Origin: Clostridiales bacterium
Lineage (GTDB): Bacteria; Bacillota; Clostridia; Christensenellales; Aristaeellaceae
Direction of reading: 5' to 3'
DNA: 64,000 nt
Assembly (NCBI GenBank): GCA_004555155.1
Contig: SFJH01000004.1
Location: 1-64,000 of the forward strand
In this document: positions 24,672 through 34,400 of the stretch, in pieces
Layout of the letters: each line of letters opens with the position of its first letter
How positions within the stretch are numbered: position 1 is the stretch's first letter
Program-made: the position numbers and the translations under genes
Notes under the pieces: generated by a model
What the model was told of the DNA's origin: nothing
Databases searched by the model: none
What the model saw: only the letters and a program-made list of their open reading frames with translations

Positions 24672-25286
24672 TCAGCCGAGCCGCTTGAGGAGCTGCTGGT
24701 ACATCGATGTCAGCTCCGCCTGCGTGCGGTCGATCGGCCGGTTTGTGTTGATCGTTCTGGTTGCGCGGGCGCTGCGCTCCTCCGCGGACATCTGGCTGTC
24801 GATGCGCGCCTGCGCCTGCTCTGCGGTGAACCCCCGGGACATCACCCGGATCAGTTGCGTTTCGGCGTCGGCGGTGACCGCCCAGGTTTCGTCGCACAGC
24901 ACGTCCATGCCCGTCTCGAACAGCAGCGGCACGTCCAGCACCACCACGCGGTCGCCGCGCTCGCCCGCCGCCTGGATCTCCGAGAGCACGCGATGCTGAA
25001 CCAGCGGGTGCAGAATGCCCTCCAGCAGTCGGCGGTGGGGCGCGGAATCAAACACGATCTGTCCCAGCGCTGCGCGGTCGAGGGTTCCGTCCGGATAAAA
25101 CACGCCGTCGCCGAATCGCTCGCGGATGGCGGGCAGCGCTTCGCCGCCGGGGGCGGTCAGCGCCCGCGAGATCGCGTCCGCGTCCACATGCGCTGCGCCG
25201 AGGCTCCTCAGGCAGGCCGCGGCTTCGGATTTTCCGCAGCCGATGCCGCCCGTCAGCCCCAGAATAAAGGGTTTATTTGCATGCAC
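24672..25286 (-). CDS. coaE: Dephospho-CoA kinase
   Basis: CoaE phosphorylates the 3'-hydroxyl of dephospho-CoA, the last step of coenzyme A synthesis. The protein (204 aa, normal length) has the P-loop LTGGIGCGKS at residues 11-20, DADAISRALTAPGGEALPAI, HPLVQHRV and DVPLLFETGMD, all conserved. The gene overlaps the end of polA by 14 bp, an arrangement common in Firmicutes where coaE follows polA. Confidence 0.95.
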   Translation of the reverse strand: MHANKPFILGLTGGIGCGKSEAAACLRSLGAAHVDADAISRALTAPGGEALPAIRERFGDGVFYPDGTLDRAALGQIVFDSAPHRRLLEGILHPLVQHRVLSEIQAAGERGDRVVVLDVPLLFETGMDVLCDETWAVTADAETQLIRVMSRGFTAEQAQARIDSQMSAEERSARATRTINTNRPIDRTQAELTSMYQQLLKRLG

Positions 25287-27852
25287 GCCAGTCGCCTCCT
25301 GTGGATATGTCCGTCTTCAGCGGCACCTTCAGCGAAACCACGTTCTCCATGCAGTCCCGCAGCAGCGCCTTGACCGCATCGACCTCGTCCAGCGGCGCTT
25401 CGATGATCAGTTCATCGTGCACCTGCAAAATCAGCTTCGCCTTCAGTCCCTGCTCCTTCAGCGCCTTCGCCACCGCCACCATGGCCAGCTTGATGATATC
25501 CGCCGCCGTGCCCTGAATGGGGCTGTTCATGGCGCAGCGCTCGCCGAAGGCGCGCAGGTTGTAGTTCGGGCTGGACAGCTCCGGCAGATACCGCCGCCGT
25601 CCCATCATGGTGGAGACGTAGCCCTTCTCGCGCCCCTCGGCCACCGCGCCGTCCATGTAGCGCTTCACGCCGGGATAGCGCTCGAAGTAGCGCTCGATGA
25701 ACGCCTTCGCCTCGGCGCGGCTGACGGAGATGTTCTTCGCCAGCGTGAAATCGGAGATGCCGTAGACAATGCCGAAGTTGACCGCCTTGGAGGCCGAGCG
25801 CATTGCGCCGGTCACTTCGGCGAGCGGCACGCCGTAGACCTCCGCCGCCGTGCGGGCATGGATGTCCTGACCCTCGCGGAACGCCTCGCACATGGTCTCG
25901 TCGCCGGAGATGTGCGCCAGCACGCGCAGTTCGATCTGGGAATAGTCCGCGTCCACCAGCGCGCAGCCCGGCTTCGCCACGAACGCCCGGCGGATCTCGC
26001 GGCCCAGTTCGGTGCGCACGGGGATGTTCTGCAAGTTCGGCTCGGCGGAGCTGATGCGGCCCGTGGCTGTGGCGACCTGATCGAACCGGGTGTGGATGCG
26101 GCCGTTTTCATCCCGCAGCGTCAGCAGCGATTCGATATAGGTGGATTCCAGCTTCTGATACTTGCGGTATTCCAGGATCTTCGCGCAGACGGGATGATCT
26201 TCCGCCAGCTGCTCCAGTACCTCGGCGCTGGTGGAATAGCCCCGGGAGGTCTTCTTCGGCGCGGGCAGACCCATGCGGTCGAACAGCATTTCGCCCAGCT
26301 GCTTCGGCGAGTTCAGATTGATCCGCTCGCCGGACAGCGCGGCGATTTCGTCCACCAGCTCGGCGATGCGGGCGCGGAAGGTCTTGCCCAGCGCCTCCAG
26401 CGCGTCGGCGTCCACCAGGAAGCCCTCCCGTTCCATGTCCCGCAGCACGTAGGCCAGAGGAAGCTCCACTTCACGGTAGATGCGCGTCAGACCGGTTTCC
26501 TCCAGCTGCTCCTGCTGGCGCAGATTCAGCTCCCGAAGCGCCGTGGCGGGGTGCGCGTCGAAGTCCTCCACGCCCTCGGCTTCGCACAGCGCTTTCGCCG
26601 CGAAGGACGGGCGCTGGGGATTGAGCGCGTAGGCGGCCAGCATCACGTCTGCGATCGGCCCGCGCATCCGGCTCAGGTCAGTCGGCAGGGATTTGACGTC
26701 GTACAGAATCTTCTCGCAGTCCGATTCCAGCAGCGGGGAAGCGGCGTTCAGGCATTCCTCCTCGGTCACGCCTGCGGAGAGCAGATCGCCGCCCAGATGC
26801 ACCTGCAGCCGCGCCGCGTCGGTGGCGACGGTGAAGTCCGCTCCGATGGAGAGGGCCGTCCATCGCGCCGTCCCTGCCAGCTCGTTACAGCGCGCGCCCA
26901 GCGCCGCCGCGTCGGGCAGCGTCTCGATTTCCGGAAGATCCTTCCTCGGCGCAGCCGGTTCGGGAGCCGAGAGCGGGGAGACGAGCTTCGCCACCTCAAC
27001 CACGCGCCGAACGACGGTGTTCAGGCGCAGCTCGCGCAGGCGCGGCAGACCGCCGCTCACGTCGCCCAGCTTCAGATCGTCCGGGGAGAACGGGATCGGC
27101 GCGGCGCGGTCGATGGTGGCCAGATCCTTGCTCATCATGGCCAGATCGCGGTGTTCCATGAGCCGTTCCCGCAGCTTGCCCTTCTGCTCGGTTTCCGCGC
27201 GGGCGAGCGTTTCCTCCAGGCTTCCGTACTGCGCGATCAGCTTCAGCGCGGTCTTTTCGCCCACGCCCGGCACGCCGGGGATGTTGTCCGAGGCGTCGCC
27301 CATCAGCCCCTTGACGTCGATGAGCTGCGCGGGCGCAAGGCCGTAGGTTTCCCGGATGTATTCGGGCGTCACGCGCACGGTGTCGGTGATGCCCTTTTTG
27401 GTATAGAGAATGGTCGTCTTCTTGCCCGCCAGCTGGAACGAATCCCGGTCGCCGGTGACCAGCACCGCTTCACGGCCCTCGCGCTCGCAGGCGGCGGAGA
27501 CTGTGCCGAGAATGTCGTCGGCCTCGTAGCCCTCCAGCTCCAGAATCGGGATGCGCATCCGTCCGATCAGCTCGCGAATGATCGGATCCTGCGCGCGCAG
27601 CTCGTCGGGCATGGGCTTGCGGGTGCCCTTGTAGTCCGCATAGCGAAGGTGGCGCAGCGTGGGCGCGTGCATGTCGAAGGCTGCGGCCAGGTACTCCGGC
27701 TGCTCCTCCTCGATGACCTTCATCAGCATCATCATGAATCCGTGCACGGCGTTTGTCGGCGTGCCGTCCGGCGCGGTCATCGGGGCCTGCAGTCCGTGGA
27801 ATGCCCTGTACATCAGGCTGTATCCATCCAGCAAAACGATCTTTCCGGCCAT
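25273..27852 (-). CDS. polA: DNA polymerase I, proofreading domain without catalytic residues
   Basis: DNA polymerase I (859 aa) fills gaps and removes RNA primers. The N-terminal 5'-nuclease spans about residues 1-290 (LLDGYSLMYRAFHGL, YEADDILGT, GDASDNIPGVPGVGEKTAL). The middle domain has the fold of the 3'-5' exonuclease, but the DxE motif and the late YxxxD are not found (WTALSIGADF replaces the first), as in Bacillus and Thermus enzymes. The polymerase part follows with DADYSQIELRVLAHISGD (motif A) and VHDELIIE (motif C). Start at the second ATG: AAGGAGGAC, which would be codons in the longer version, is its ribosome-binding site. Confidence 0.96.
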   Translation of the reverse strand: MAGKIVLLDGYSLMYRAFHGLQAPMTAPDGTPTNAVHGFMMMLMKVIEEEQPEYLAAAFDMHAPTLRHLRYADYKGTRKPMPDELRAQDPIIRELIGRMRIPILELEGYEADDILGTVSAACEREGREAVLVTGDRDSFQLAGKKTTILYTKKGITDTVRVTPEYIRETYGLAPAQLIDVKGLMGDASDNIPGVPGVGEKTALKLIAQYGSLEETLARAETEQKGKLRERLMEHRDLAMMSKDLATIDRAAPIPFSPDDLKLGDVSGGLPRLRELRLNTVVRRVVEVAKLVSPLSAPEPAAPRKDLPEIETLPDAAALGARCNELAGTARWTALSIGADFTVATDAARLQVHLGGDLLSAGVTEEECLNAASPLLESDCEKILYDVKSLPTDLSRMRGPIADVMLAAYALNPQRPSFAAKALCEAEGVEDFDAHPATALRELNLRQQEQLEETGLTRIYREVELPLAYVLRDMEREGFLVDADALEALGKTFRARIAELVDEIAALSGERINLNSPKQLGEMLFDRMGLPAPKKTSRGYSTSAEVLEQLAEDHPVCAKILEYRKYQKLESTYIESLLTLRDENGRIHTRFDQVATATGRISSAEPNLQNIPVRTELGREIRRAFVAKPGCALVDADYSQIELRVLAHISGDETMCEAFREGQDIHARTAAEVYGVPLAEVTGAMRSASKAVNFGIVYGISDFTLAKNISVSRAEAKAFIERYFERYPGVKRYMDGAVAEGREKGYVSTMMGRRRYLPELSSPNYNLRAFGERCAMNSPIQGTAADIIKLAMVAVAKALKEQGLKAKLILQVHDELIIEAPLDEVDAVKALLRDCMENVVSLKVPLKTDISTGGDWRACK

Positions 27853-27883
27853 CCATTTGTCCTCCTTCAAATCTACCCATTCT

Positions 27884-27912
27884 ATTATACCAGATTCTAT
27901 GTCAAATTACAA
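27884..27912 (-). promoter_or_regulatory. Promoter of the polA operon
   Basis: Minus-strand TTGTAA (27907-27912) and TATAAT (27884-27889) with 17 bp between, plus a TG one base before the -10 (extended -10). It is about 32 bases before the start codon. Confidence 0.75.
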
Positions 27913-27952
27913 ACATACCCTGTGTCGGGAATGTGAAAAAAGAAAATGGATA

Positions 27953-27981
27953 TGGACAGTCCGTCCGGCGCATGGTATGAT
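27953..27981 (+). promoter_or_regulatory. Promoter of the small anchored-protein gene
   Basis: TGGACA (27953-27958) and TATGAT (27976-27981) with a 17-bp spacer, 46 bases before the start codon at 28028. Confidence 0.6.
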
Positions 27982-28027
27982 AGGGGCATGGAACGTTGTC
28001 CGTTCCGGAAAAAATCAGAGGTGGAAC

Positions 28028-28498
28028 ATGAAAAAGCTGAACATCGTGCTGCTGGCAATCCTGATTTTGCTGATTGCCTTCGTCGCCTGTTTCTTCATCG
28101 GCGGCACGCTGAGGGCGCAGCCCCGGAAGGCCGCCGTGGCCGCTGCCGACCAGCCGGACGCATTTGCGTCCATTCAGAACATCCTGGCCTCCGGCGGAGC
28201 GCCCCGGCAGTTCGGCGAGGCGCCGTCCAGCGCCGACGGCTGCACGCTGATGGACGTCACGATCACGCTGTCCAACTACGGGTTGTTCGACGCGGAGTGG
28301 ATCGATCTGACGCTGGCCCCGGCGCAGGGCGATATCGCCGTCTATTCGCTGACGGGGGAAGCGTCGTCCCTCCCGGCGCGCTCGACCGGTCAGGTCAACC
28401 TGAAGCTGATCACGACCGCCGCTGCGGACGCGCCGCGCACCGTCGAAATCCGCTATTATATCTTCGGCATGAAGCGCTCGGTCACCGTGGCGATCTGA
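28028..28498 (+). CDS. Small anchored protein, function unknown
   Basis: A 156-aa protein with an N-terminal hydrophobic segment (IVLLAILILLIAFVACFFIGG) that probably anchors it, and an extracytoplasmic domain with beta-rich character (DVTITLSNYGLFDAEWIDLTL, TVEIRYYIFGMKRSVTVAI). The text of that domain resembles the immunoglobulin-like folds found in secreted accessory proteins, but no family is recognised. AGAGGTGG precedes the ATG. It has its own promoter and hairpin, divergent from polA and convergent with the lamin-tail operon. Confidence 0.65.
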   Translation: MKKLNIVLLAILILLIAFVACFFIGGTLRAQPRKAAVAAADQPDAFASIQNILASGGAPRQFGEAPSSADGCTLMDVTITLSNYGLFDAEWIDLTLAPAQGDIAVYSLTGEASSLPARSTGQVNLKLITTAAADAPRTVEIRYYIFGMKRSVTVAI

Positions 28499-28519
28499 CC
28501 AACCTCTTCCCAAAACCAG

Positions 28520-28582
28520 ACAGCTCCCGCCGTCGAAGCGGTCTCCCGGATCAGGGGAGTCGCCGCGACCGGCGGGAGCTGT
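28520..28582 (+). terminator. Branched hairpin after the small anchored-protein gene
   Basis: ACAGCTCCCGCCG (28520-28532) pairs with CGGCGGGAGCTGT (28570-28582), with smaller stems inside. Only two further T residues follow, so it is a modest intrinsic terminator at best. Confidence 0.5.
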
Positions 28583-28642
28583 TTCGCGGGCCGATGAAAC
28601 GGAACCGGCGTTTGGACGGGCGCATCTCTCCCAAATACAAAG

Positions 28643-28682
28643 ACAGCGGCCTTGCGGACGGTATGCGTCCGAAGGTCGCTGT
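28643..28682 (-). terminator. Terminator of the CotH/VTC/DUF4956/lamin-tail operon
   Basis: The arms ACAGCG.CCTT..GACG form a long stem (28643-28682) located 20 bases after the last stop codon of the operon. On the minus strand it is followed by the T-rich CTTTGTATTT. Confidence 0.7.
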
Positions 28683-28701
28683 TCTGTTTGGGGTGGATGG
28701 G

Positions 28702-29937
28702 TCAGTTGGCCGCGCCGGGCGTGGGCTCCGCAGTGGACCACGCGCCGTCCGCGCCCTTGCTCCAGGACGTGTCCGGCTTCATCAGGTCAAAGTCCACGCG
28801 GTCGGCCACCTGTCCCTTCGCGTCGGACAGCAGGACGGATTCGCCCTCGGTGCTCAGGCTGAAGCTGGCGTGGGGGTGATCCGCGTCCCGGCGGTTCAGA
28901 CCGGAGGCGTACACGATGCGGTACTCGTCCGCCTGAAGGACGAAGCCCTCGGGCAGCCGCCACTTGGTGGGCTGGCCCACGGCGTCGGACACGAACCAGC
29001 CGCTGAGGTCGATCGCCGCGCCGGTGGCGTTGTGCAGCTCGAAGTAATCGTGGAACTCGCCGTTCTCATCCGGCGCGTACCGGGAGTTCGAGGACACGAT
29101 TTCGGTGATCTCCACGCCGGCGTCGGTGCGCGGCTGATGCAGCGCGGTGTAGCTCTCGGCGGTGTTGGCCATGCCGGGCGTGGCCATGCTGCTGACCGAC
29201 CAGGCGGCCTGATCCTGGCGCACATAGGCCATGTCGGCGGTCATCGCCGGGAAGTTCACCGAATCCACCGCCGTTCCCGACGGATTGAACAGCATCAGCG
29301 TGCCGCCCTGAGACGACAGCCGGAAGGGCGCGTGATAGGCGCGGCCGGTCTCCTGCTGAAGCGTGCTGTCCGCGTAGACGATGGCGCACTCGCCGGGCTG
29401 CAGCGTGTGATCCGGGAAGGTGAACACATTGGAGGCGCGCTCATTCTTGCCCAGCGTATAGCCGGACAGATTGACGGCGCGGTCGCTCACGTTGGCCACC
29501 TCGATCCAGTCCGACGTCAGGCCGTTGTCGTCCACGGCGGTGCTGTCGTTGCTGCTCATCAGTTCGTTGATGCGGATGGGGCCGCTGCCGTGAATCTCGG
29601 ACACGGTAGAGGACGCTGCCACCGCGCCCTTGTCCGGGTTCACGGAGAGCCCGTTGGGCCACAGCAGATGCGCCGCCACGCCCAGCGCCAGCACCGCGAT
29701 GGAAATGCCCACCAGCCGACCGAAGTCATAGGGCAGCCGCACGGAACGCCGGGGCCGGTACTGCGGCGCGGCGGGCCGAACCGGCTGCGCGGGGCGCGCG
29801 GTTCCCGACGGCGCGGCGGGACGGTTCTGTCCGGCAGGCGCGCCCGCTGGAGCAACCCGGCGTACCGGCACGGCGGGGCGCTGCTCGGAAGCCGGACGGC
29901 TTCCGCCCGGTCTGACCGGGCGCTTGTATTGCGACAC
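28702..29937 (-). CDS. Membrane-anchored protein with two lamin tail domains
   Basis: A 411-aa protein starting with GTG (AAGGAGGG upstream). The first 85 residues are cytoplasmic and rich in Pro, Arg and Ala, followed by one helix (LVGISIAVLALGVAAHLLW). Two lamin-tail domains (LTD) follow outside the cell: INELMSSNDSTAVDDNGL...DWIEVANVSDRAVNLSGY and ITEIVSSNSRYAPDENGE...DYFELHNATGAAIDLSGW. Each ends in an ATPGMANT/PTPGAAN type tail. LTDs bind ligands or other proteins on bacterial surfaces. It is the last gene of a four-gene operon with CotH, VTC and DUF4956 proteins and shares its domain type with the CotH protein. Confidence 0.88.
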   Translation of the reverse strand: MSQYKRPVRPGGSRPASEQRPAVPVRRVAPAGAPAGQNRPAAPSGTARPAQPVRPAAPQYRPRRSVRLPYDFGRLVGISIAVLALGVAAHLLWPNGLSVNPDKGAVAASSTVSEIHGSGPIRINELMSSNDSTAVDDNGLTSDWIEVANVSDRAVNLSGYTLGKNERASNVFTFPDHTLQPGECAIVYADSTLQQETGRAYHAPFRLSSQGGTLMLFNPSGTAVDSVNFPAMTADMAYVRQDQAAWSVSSMATPGMANTAESYTALHQPRTDAGVEITEIVSSNSRYAPDENGEFHDYFELHNATGAAIDLSGWFVSDAVGQPTKWRLPEGFVLQADEYRIVYASGLNRRDADHPHASFSLSTEGESVLLSDAKGQVADRVDFDLMKPDTSWSKGADGAWSTAEPTPGAAN

Positions 29938-29954
29938 GGGATTCCCTCCTTATT

Positions 29955-29971
29955 CCCGCGCCCAGCGCGGG
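29955..29971. other. Small intercistronic hairpin in the CotH operon
   Basis: CCCGCG and CGCGGG (29955-29960 with 29966-29971) form a 6-bp stem just before the ribosome-binding site of the last gene. It could affect that gene's translation. Confidence 0.35.
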
Positions 29972-29991
29972 ATGATCCTTTGGAATGGAGC

Positions 29992-30651
29992 TTATGCGGC
30001 CTCGCCCTGATAGGACACCAGCGTGGCGTCCTGCACGCCGCGGATGGAGTGAATCTTGTTCAGCACGGCCTCGGGCTTGTCCAGGCGCACCTCATAGGTC
30101 ATCTCGATGCCAGCGCTGGAGACATTCTTGGACTTGAGCTTCTGGATGCGGATGCTGCCGACGATCTGGCTGACGGGGCGCTCGGCCTCCTCGGTCATGC
30201 GCACCACCAGCAGATAGCTGTTGACGCCCTTGGCCTGGATGTTCACCAGCAGGGTCAGCAGCAGCGCGATGAACACCACGGAGACGGCGGTGAGCAGATA
30301 CTGGCCCGCGCCCAGCAGGATGCCGGTGGTCAGCGCCCAGAACATGTAGGCCGTGTCCAGCGGATCCTTCACCGCGGTGCGGAAGCGCACGATGGACAGC
30401 GCGCCCACCATGCCCATGGACAGCGCGATGGAATTGCGGATGCACAGCACCACGGGGGTGGTGATCAGCGTCATCATGATCAGCGTCATGGCGAAGTTGC
30501 TGGAATACATCACGCCGCGATAGTTGCGGCGATAGACCCACGCGATGCCGTAGCCCAGCACTACGGCCAGCAGCATGGACACGATAATGGTCAGAATCGA
30601 GGAGACGCCCAGCGTCATGGAGCTCGTCAGATCGGCAGTCAGGTTGTTCAT
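29992..30651 (-). CDS. DUF4956 domain membrane protein
   Basis: A 219-aa integral membrane protein of the DUF4956 family. There are about four helices in the first 150 residues (for example SILTIIVSMLLAVVLGYGIA, FAMTLIMMTLITTPVVLCI, LLTAVSVVFIALLLTLLVNI) and the signature SMGMVGALSIVRFRTAVKDPLD. The cytoplasmic C-terminal part resembles a ferredoxin-like (MgtC C-terminal-type) domain (EMTYEVRLDKPEAVLNKIHS). DUF4956 genes regularly sit beside VTC-domain genes, as here. The biochemical function is not known. Start at the ATG with GGAGGA directly upstream; the longer version begins inside the preceding gene region. Confidence 0.9.
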   Translation of the reverse strand: MNNLTADLTSSMTLGVSSILTIIVSMLLAVVLGYGIAWVYRRNYRGVMYSSNFAMTLIMMTLITTPVVLCIRNSIALSMGMVGALSIVRFRTAVKDPLDTAYMFWALTTGILLGAGQYLLTAVSVVFIALLLTLLVNIQAKGVNSYLLVVRMTEEAERPVSQIVGSIRIQKLKSKNVSSAGIEMTYEVRLDKPEAVLNKIHSIRGVQDATLVSYQGEAA

Positions 30652-30709
30652 CGGTATTTCCTCCTCCATCATTTTCACTTCCGCATTGCGGGAAGTCATG
30701 CACGTCAGA

Positions 30710-31432
30710 TCAGTCGAAGCCGCCGCCGCCCAGCGGCTCGAAGCGGCGGCAGAGCACGTATTTCGAAACGGCGCTGCGCTCCGCGCGGGTTCCCGCCAGC
30801 AGCTTTTGGATGTGGTCGGGCAGGTAGTTGTCGTATTTGACCTCGAGAATTTCCAGCTTCTCGTCCAGCGGACTGATCACGGGGATGTCCGCGTTGAACA
30901 GATCCGTGCTGTGCAGTCCCGAGCGCAGCCTGAGGTCGAAGGTGATGCGCACGTTCTCCGCCGGATGCAGATAGGCCTCGCGCTGGTAGTCCACGATCAC
31001 GCTGGGCCGCAGCAGCTTCGTGCGCATCTGCACGAACATGTCCTGCAAAAGCGGATTGTTGGAGCGGTACAATCCCCTCGGGTCGCCGGAGATGATCTGC
31101 TCGCAGAGCCTGCGGGTGATCTGCACGGAGGATTTCTGGATCAGATCGCCCAGCTTGCGCTTGCGCTCCAGGAAGATCTCCGCGTCGGAGTAGCGGTAGA
31201 TGCGGATGCGGTACTTGTCGCGGTGCATCACGCCGCCCACCTTGTCGAAGTAGGCGCTGTCCTCGATGTCGTCGAAGTACAGCGACCGGATGGCGTAGGG
31301 GCGGCCGCCGCGGCAGTGGGAATCCAGCTCCATGCCCCTTCTGAGCTGAATCCGCAGCGCTTCAACCTCGGCGGGATGAATGAAGTATTTCAGCTCGTGC
31401 CGCGCGGGCAGTTGAGCTCTCTTCTGCTGCAA
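30710..31432 (-). CDS. VTC-domain protein, polyphosphate polymerase family
   Basis: A 240-aa protein of the VTC/CYTH tunnel-fold family, whose yeast member Vtc4 makes polyphosphate from ATP. The paired basic and acidic motifs lining the tunnel are all present: ARHELKYFI, RSLYFDD, KYRIRIYRY, LERKRKLGD, VDYQREAY, RITFDLRL, LEILEVKY and SAVSKYVLCR. The start is taken as TTG: GGGGGAAAG lies just before it and it follows the upstream stop by 17 bp. The longer ATG version would overlap the CotH gene by 41 bp. No membrane segment, so it is cytoplasmic and may feed the DUF4956 protein. Confidence 0.88.
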   Translation of the reverse strand: MQQKRAQLPARHELKYFIHPAEVEALRIQLRRGMELDSHCRGGRPYAIRSLYFDDIEDSAYFDKVGGVMHRDKYRIRIYRYSDAEIFLERKRKLGDLIQKSSVQITRRLCEQIISGDPRGLYRSNNPLLQDMFVQMRTKLLRPSVIVDYQREAYLHPAENVRITFDLRLRSGLHSTDLFNADIPVISPLDEKLEILEVKYDNYLPDHIQKLLAGTRAERSAVSKYVLCRRFEPLGGGGFD

Positions 31433-31448
31433 GTTCTTTCCCCCTTCT

Positions 31449-34400
31449 CTACGCGCCGTAGTTCTGAGCGGCTTCCAGCGCGTCGCCAAAGTAATGATAC
31501 ATCTCGTCCGTGGTCAGGTTCAGGTGGTCCGTATTGCTGAAGTACTTCAGCAGCTTCATCGGGCGCTCCTCCGCGTAGTTGATCAGGAAGGCCAGCTCCT
31601 TTTCATACTTGCTCTCGGAGGTGTTCCAGCGCGCCAGCTGATCGGGCAGCAGCGGCTCGAGGATCTCGTACCGCTCGCGGATCATGCGCACCACGTTTTC
31701 GCTGGTGAACGTGGTGGCCATCTGTTCGCCCATGTAGGTCAGGAACTCGTCGCGGAAGCGGGGGTTCTTCATGCAGGCGATGAACAGCGTGTTGTCCGTG
31801 CGGGAATTGGCGCCCATGCCGCCGGGCGTCAGCCAGCGGTTGATGGAATCGGTGTCCGTGGTGAACGCCCAGTCGAAGTCGAACAGGATCCAGCGCCACT
31901 TGCCGTCGGCGTTGGCGTTTCGGTATCGCTTGACGTTGAGCGTGTCGGTGTTGCCGGTGAAGATCTCCACGGCCATGTATTCGATGAAATTCCGGATGTC
32001 GATGGCCTTGTCCAGGTTTTCATAGAAAGCGTCCGCAGTGGGATCCGCCTTCTTGACCGCTGCCAGCAGCTCGGCGAAGGTGTCATTGGAGCCCTGCATA
32101 GTGTTGGAGTTGGCCTTCACCAGGTCGATGTCGTCCTCGTCGCCCTCCCAGCCCTCGAACTGGCAGATCGACTCGGGATTGATGCGCTCGCGGAGATTGT
32201 ACTGGCCCCAGTACTGGCCGTCCAGATACAGCACGCAGATCTCCGTCTCCTGGTACATCACCGACGATTCCGCCGCCAGCGCGGTGAGAATGGAATCGCG
32301 CATGCGGGTCTTGCCGGTGTCCTGGCCGGAGGAGCGCAGGATGAACGACTGGTACTCGGTGTAATCCCGGTTGGAGAACAGCGCGATGGGGAAGCGGTTG
32401 GAGCCGTACTGGGTGCGGGCGATGACCTTGAAGGCCTGCTGGGACTCCGCGCGGCTGTACTGGCCGTGCAGCTTGATGCCGCAGCCCTGGCTGAGCAGCT
32501 CGCTGCCGTCCCCGCCGTAGATCTCCACGTGGGCTTCGCGCTCCCAGTCCTGCCAGAAATTCGCGCCGGTGTAGGGGTGCTTCTCGGAGGCGTTCGGGCC
32601 CTTGACCATGATGCCCGTCTCCTGACTGGTCAGGTTCACGGGATCGGACACGAGCGAAACGACGTAGACCCCGTCGCCGTTGTTGACGTCGTAGAGATAG
32701 CTCTGGGTGTCCATGAAGGATTCCAGCCAGCCGTCCGCGTACACGCGGGTGCGCAGGATGGTGGTGCCCGAAATCTGGATCGGGCCGGTGTACAGCGCGT
32801 CCGATTCATCGGGATCGGAGGAATCCAGCGTGTAGTAGATGCGCGCGCCGGGGACGTCGCTGTTCAGGGAGACCGTCAGCGTCTCGCCGCTTTCAAACAT
32901 GCCGCCGCGCACCGAATAGCCGGGCGCGGGCGCCTTGCCCAGATAGGCCTGGCTGTCGTTGCGGGCCATCGGCGTGGCCAGCGTGAAGTAGCGCAGGCCG
33001 TCCGCGCCGTCCGCGCGGCCGTAGGTCACGTCCTCGTACTGCTGCGGCACATAGACGCGATCGACGATCGTGCCGTCGGGCGTGCTCAGCGTGGCGGAAT
33101 AGCCGCCGCTGGCGGACAGACTGAAGCTGGTGAACAGCTTGCCGTTTTCCGCCCTGTCCGAGCCGTCGCAGAACACCGCCGTATACTGACCGGGCTGAAG
33201 CACGGTTCCCTCGGGGAACTGCCACTTGCGCGGGCGCGCCGCGTTGTCGGAGAGTCCCCAGCCGGACAGATCGACGGGATTGGCGCCGGCGTTGTACAAT
33301 TCAATCCAGTCCGGAGTGCTGCCGGAGACGGCCGCGGCGATCTCATTGATGATCACGCCGGAGTCATTGGCCGTGCGGATGCTTTCACCGGCGGACAGCG
33401 CGTTCTGCGCGGTGTTGGCCAGCCCGGGCGTAGGCGCGAGGGCCGTCGTCCAGCCGTCGCCGGTCAGCGAATACGCCTGATCGGTCTCCAGAGCCGGAAC
33501 CTCGGCCGTGGAGGCGGTCTGTCCGTCGCTGCGGGTCAGGATCACCGTGGTCGCGTCGCTGCTCAGCCGGAAGCTGCTGTGCAGATGTCCGGACACGCTG
33601 CGGTCGTAGCCGGAGCAGTGGACGATCAGGCTGCCGCCGGCGGGCAAGGAGACCTCCGGGAACTGCCACAGCGCCGTGTTGGCCGCATCGTCGCTCAGAT
33701 ACCAGCCGGTCAGGCTGACGTCCGCGCCGGAGACGTTGGTCAGCTCCACATAGTCGAAAAACTCGCCGTTTTCATCCGGCGCATAGGTGGCGTTGCGGGT
33801 CATGACCTCGCTGATGATCACGCCGCTGTCCACCGCGGTCAGATCGACGCTGCTGGGGAGGGCGGCGGCCGCGATGCGGTTGGCCTCTCCCGGCGTGGCG
33901 GAGAAGCTGGTCTGCCAGAGGCCGCTTTCGTCGCGGCAGTAGACCTGATCCTTCTCCAGCGAGGGCGTTTGAACGATGTCGGCCGCCTGCCCCGCGGCAT
34001 TCATCAGCGTCAGCGTCTCGCCGGAGGCCGCCAGCCGGAACGGGAGATGCACGTCCCCGTCCGCCGGGCCGTCGCCGCCGTCGGCGTAGACCACGATGCG
34101 TCCGCCCGCGGGGAGCACTGCGGTGGAAAAGCAGTACATCTGGCCCGGATCGTTGCCGGCCATGATCGCATAGCCCGACAGCGTCACGTCCTTCGACGAC
34201 GTGTTTTCCAGTTCAATCCAGTCCGGCAGCGTTCCGTCGGACCGCACCAGCGCCGAAGCGTTGGAGGTCATGATTTCGCTGAAGCGGATCGGACTCTCCG
34301 CCGTGGCTTCGGCGACCGGGCCGGCGCTCGCAGCGCCGCCGGTGCTCTGCTCCGGGAGAATCGACAGCAGCACGACCAAAACCAGAACTACCGCGAGCAG

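Noticed and set aside
25273..27852. Loss of the PolA proofreading motifs as evidence of gene decay
   Set aside because: Many bacterial PolA proteins, including those of Bacillus and Thermus, naturally lack these residues; the rest of the enzyme is intact.
24960..27936. 936-residue plus-strand frame antisense to polA
   Set aside because: Composition is that of a GC-rich shadow frame and no family pattern is seen; polA is unambiguous.
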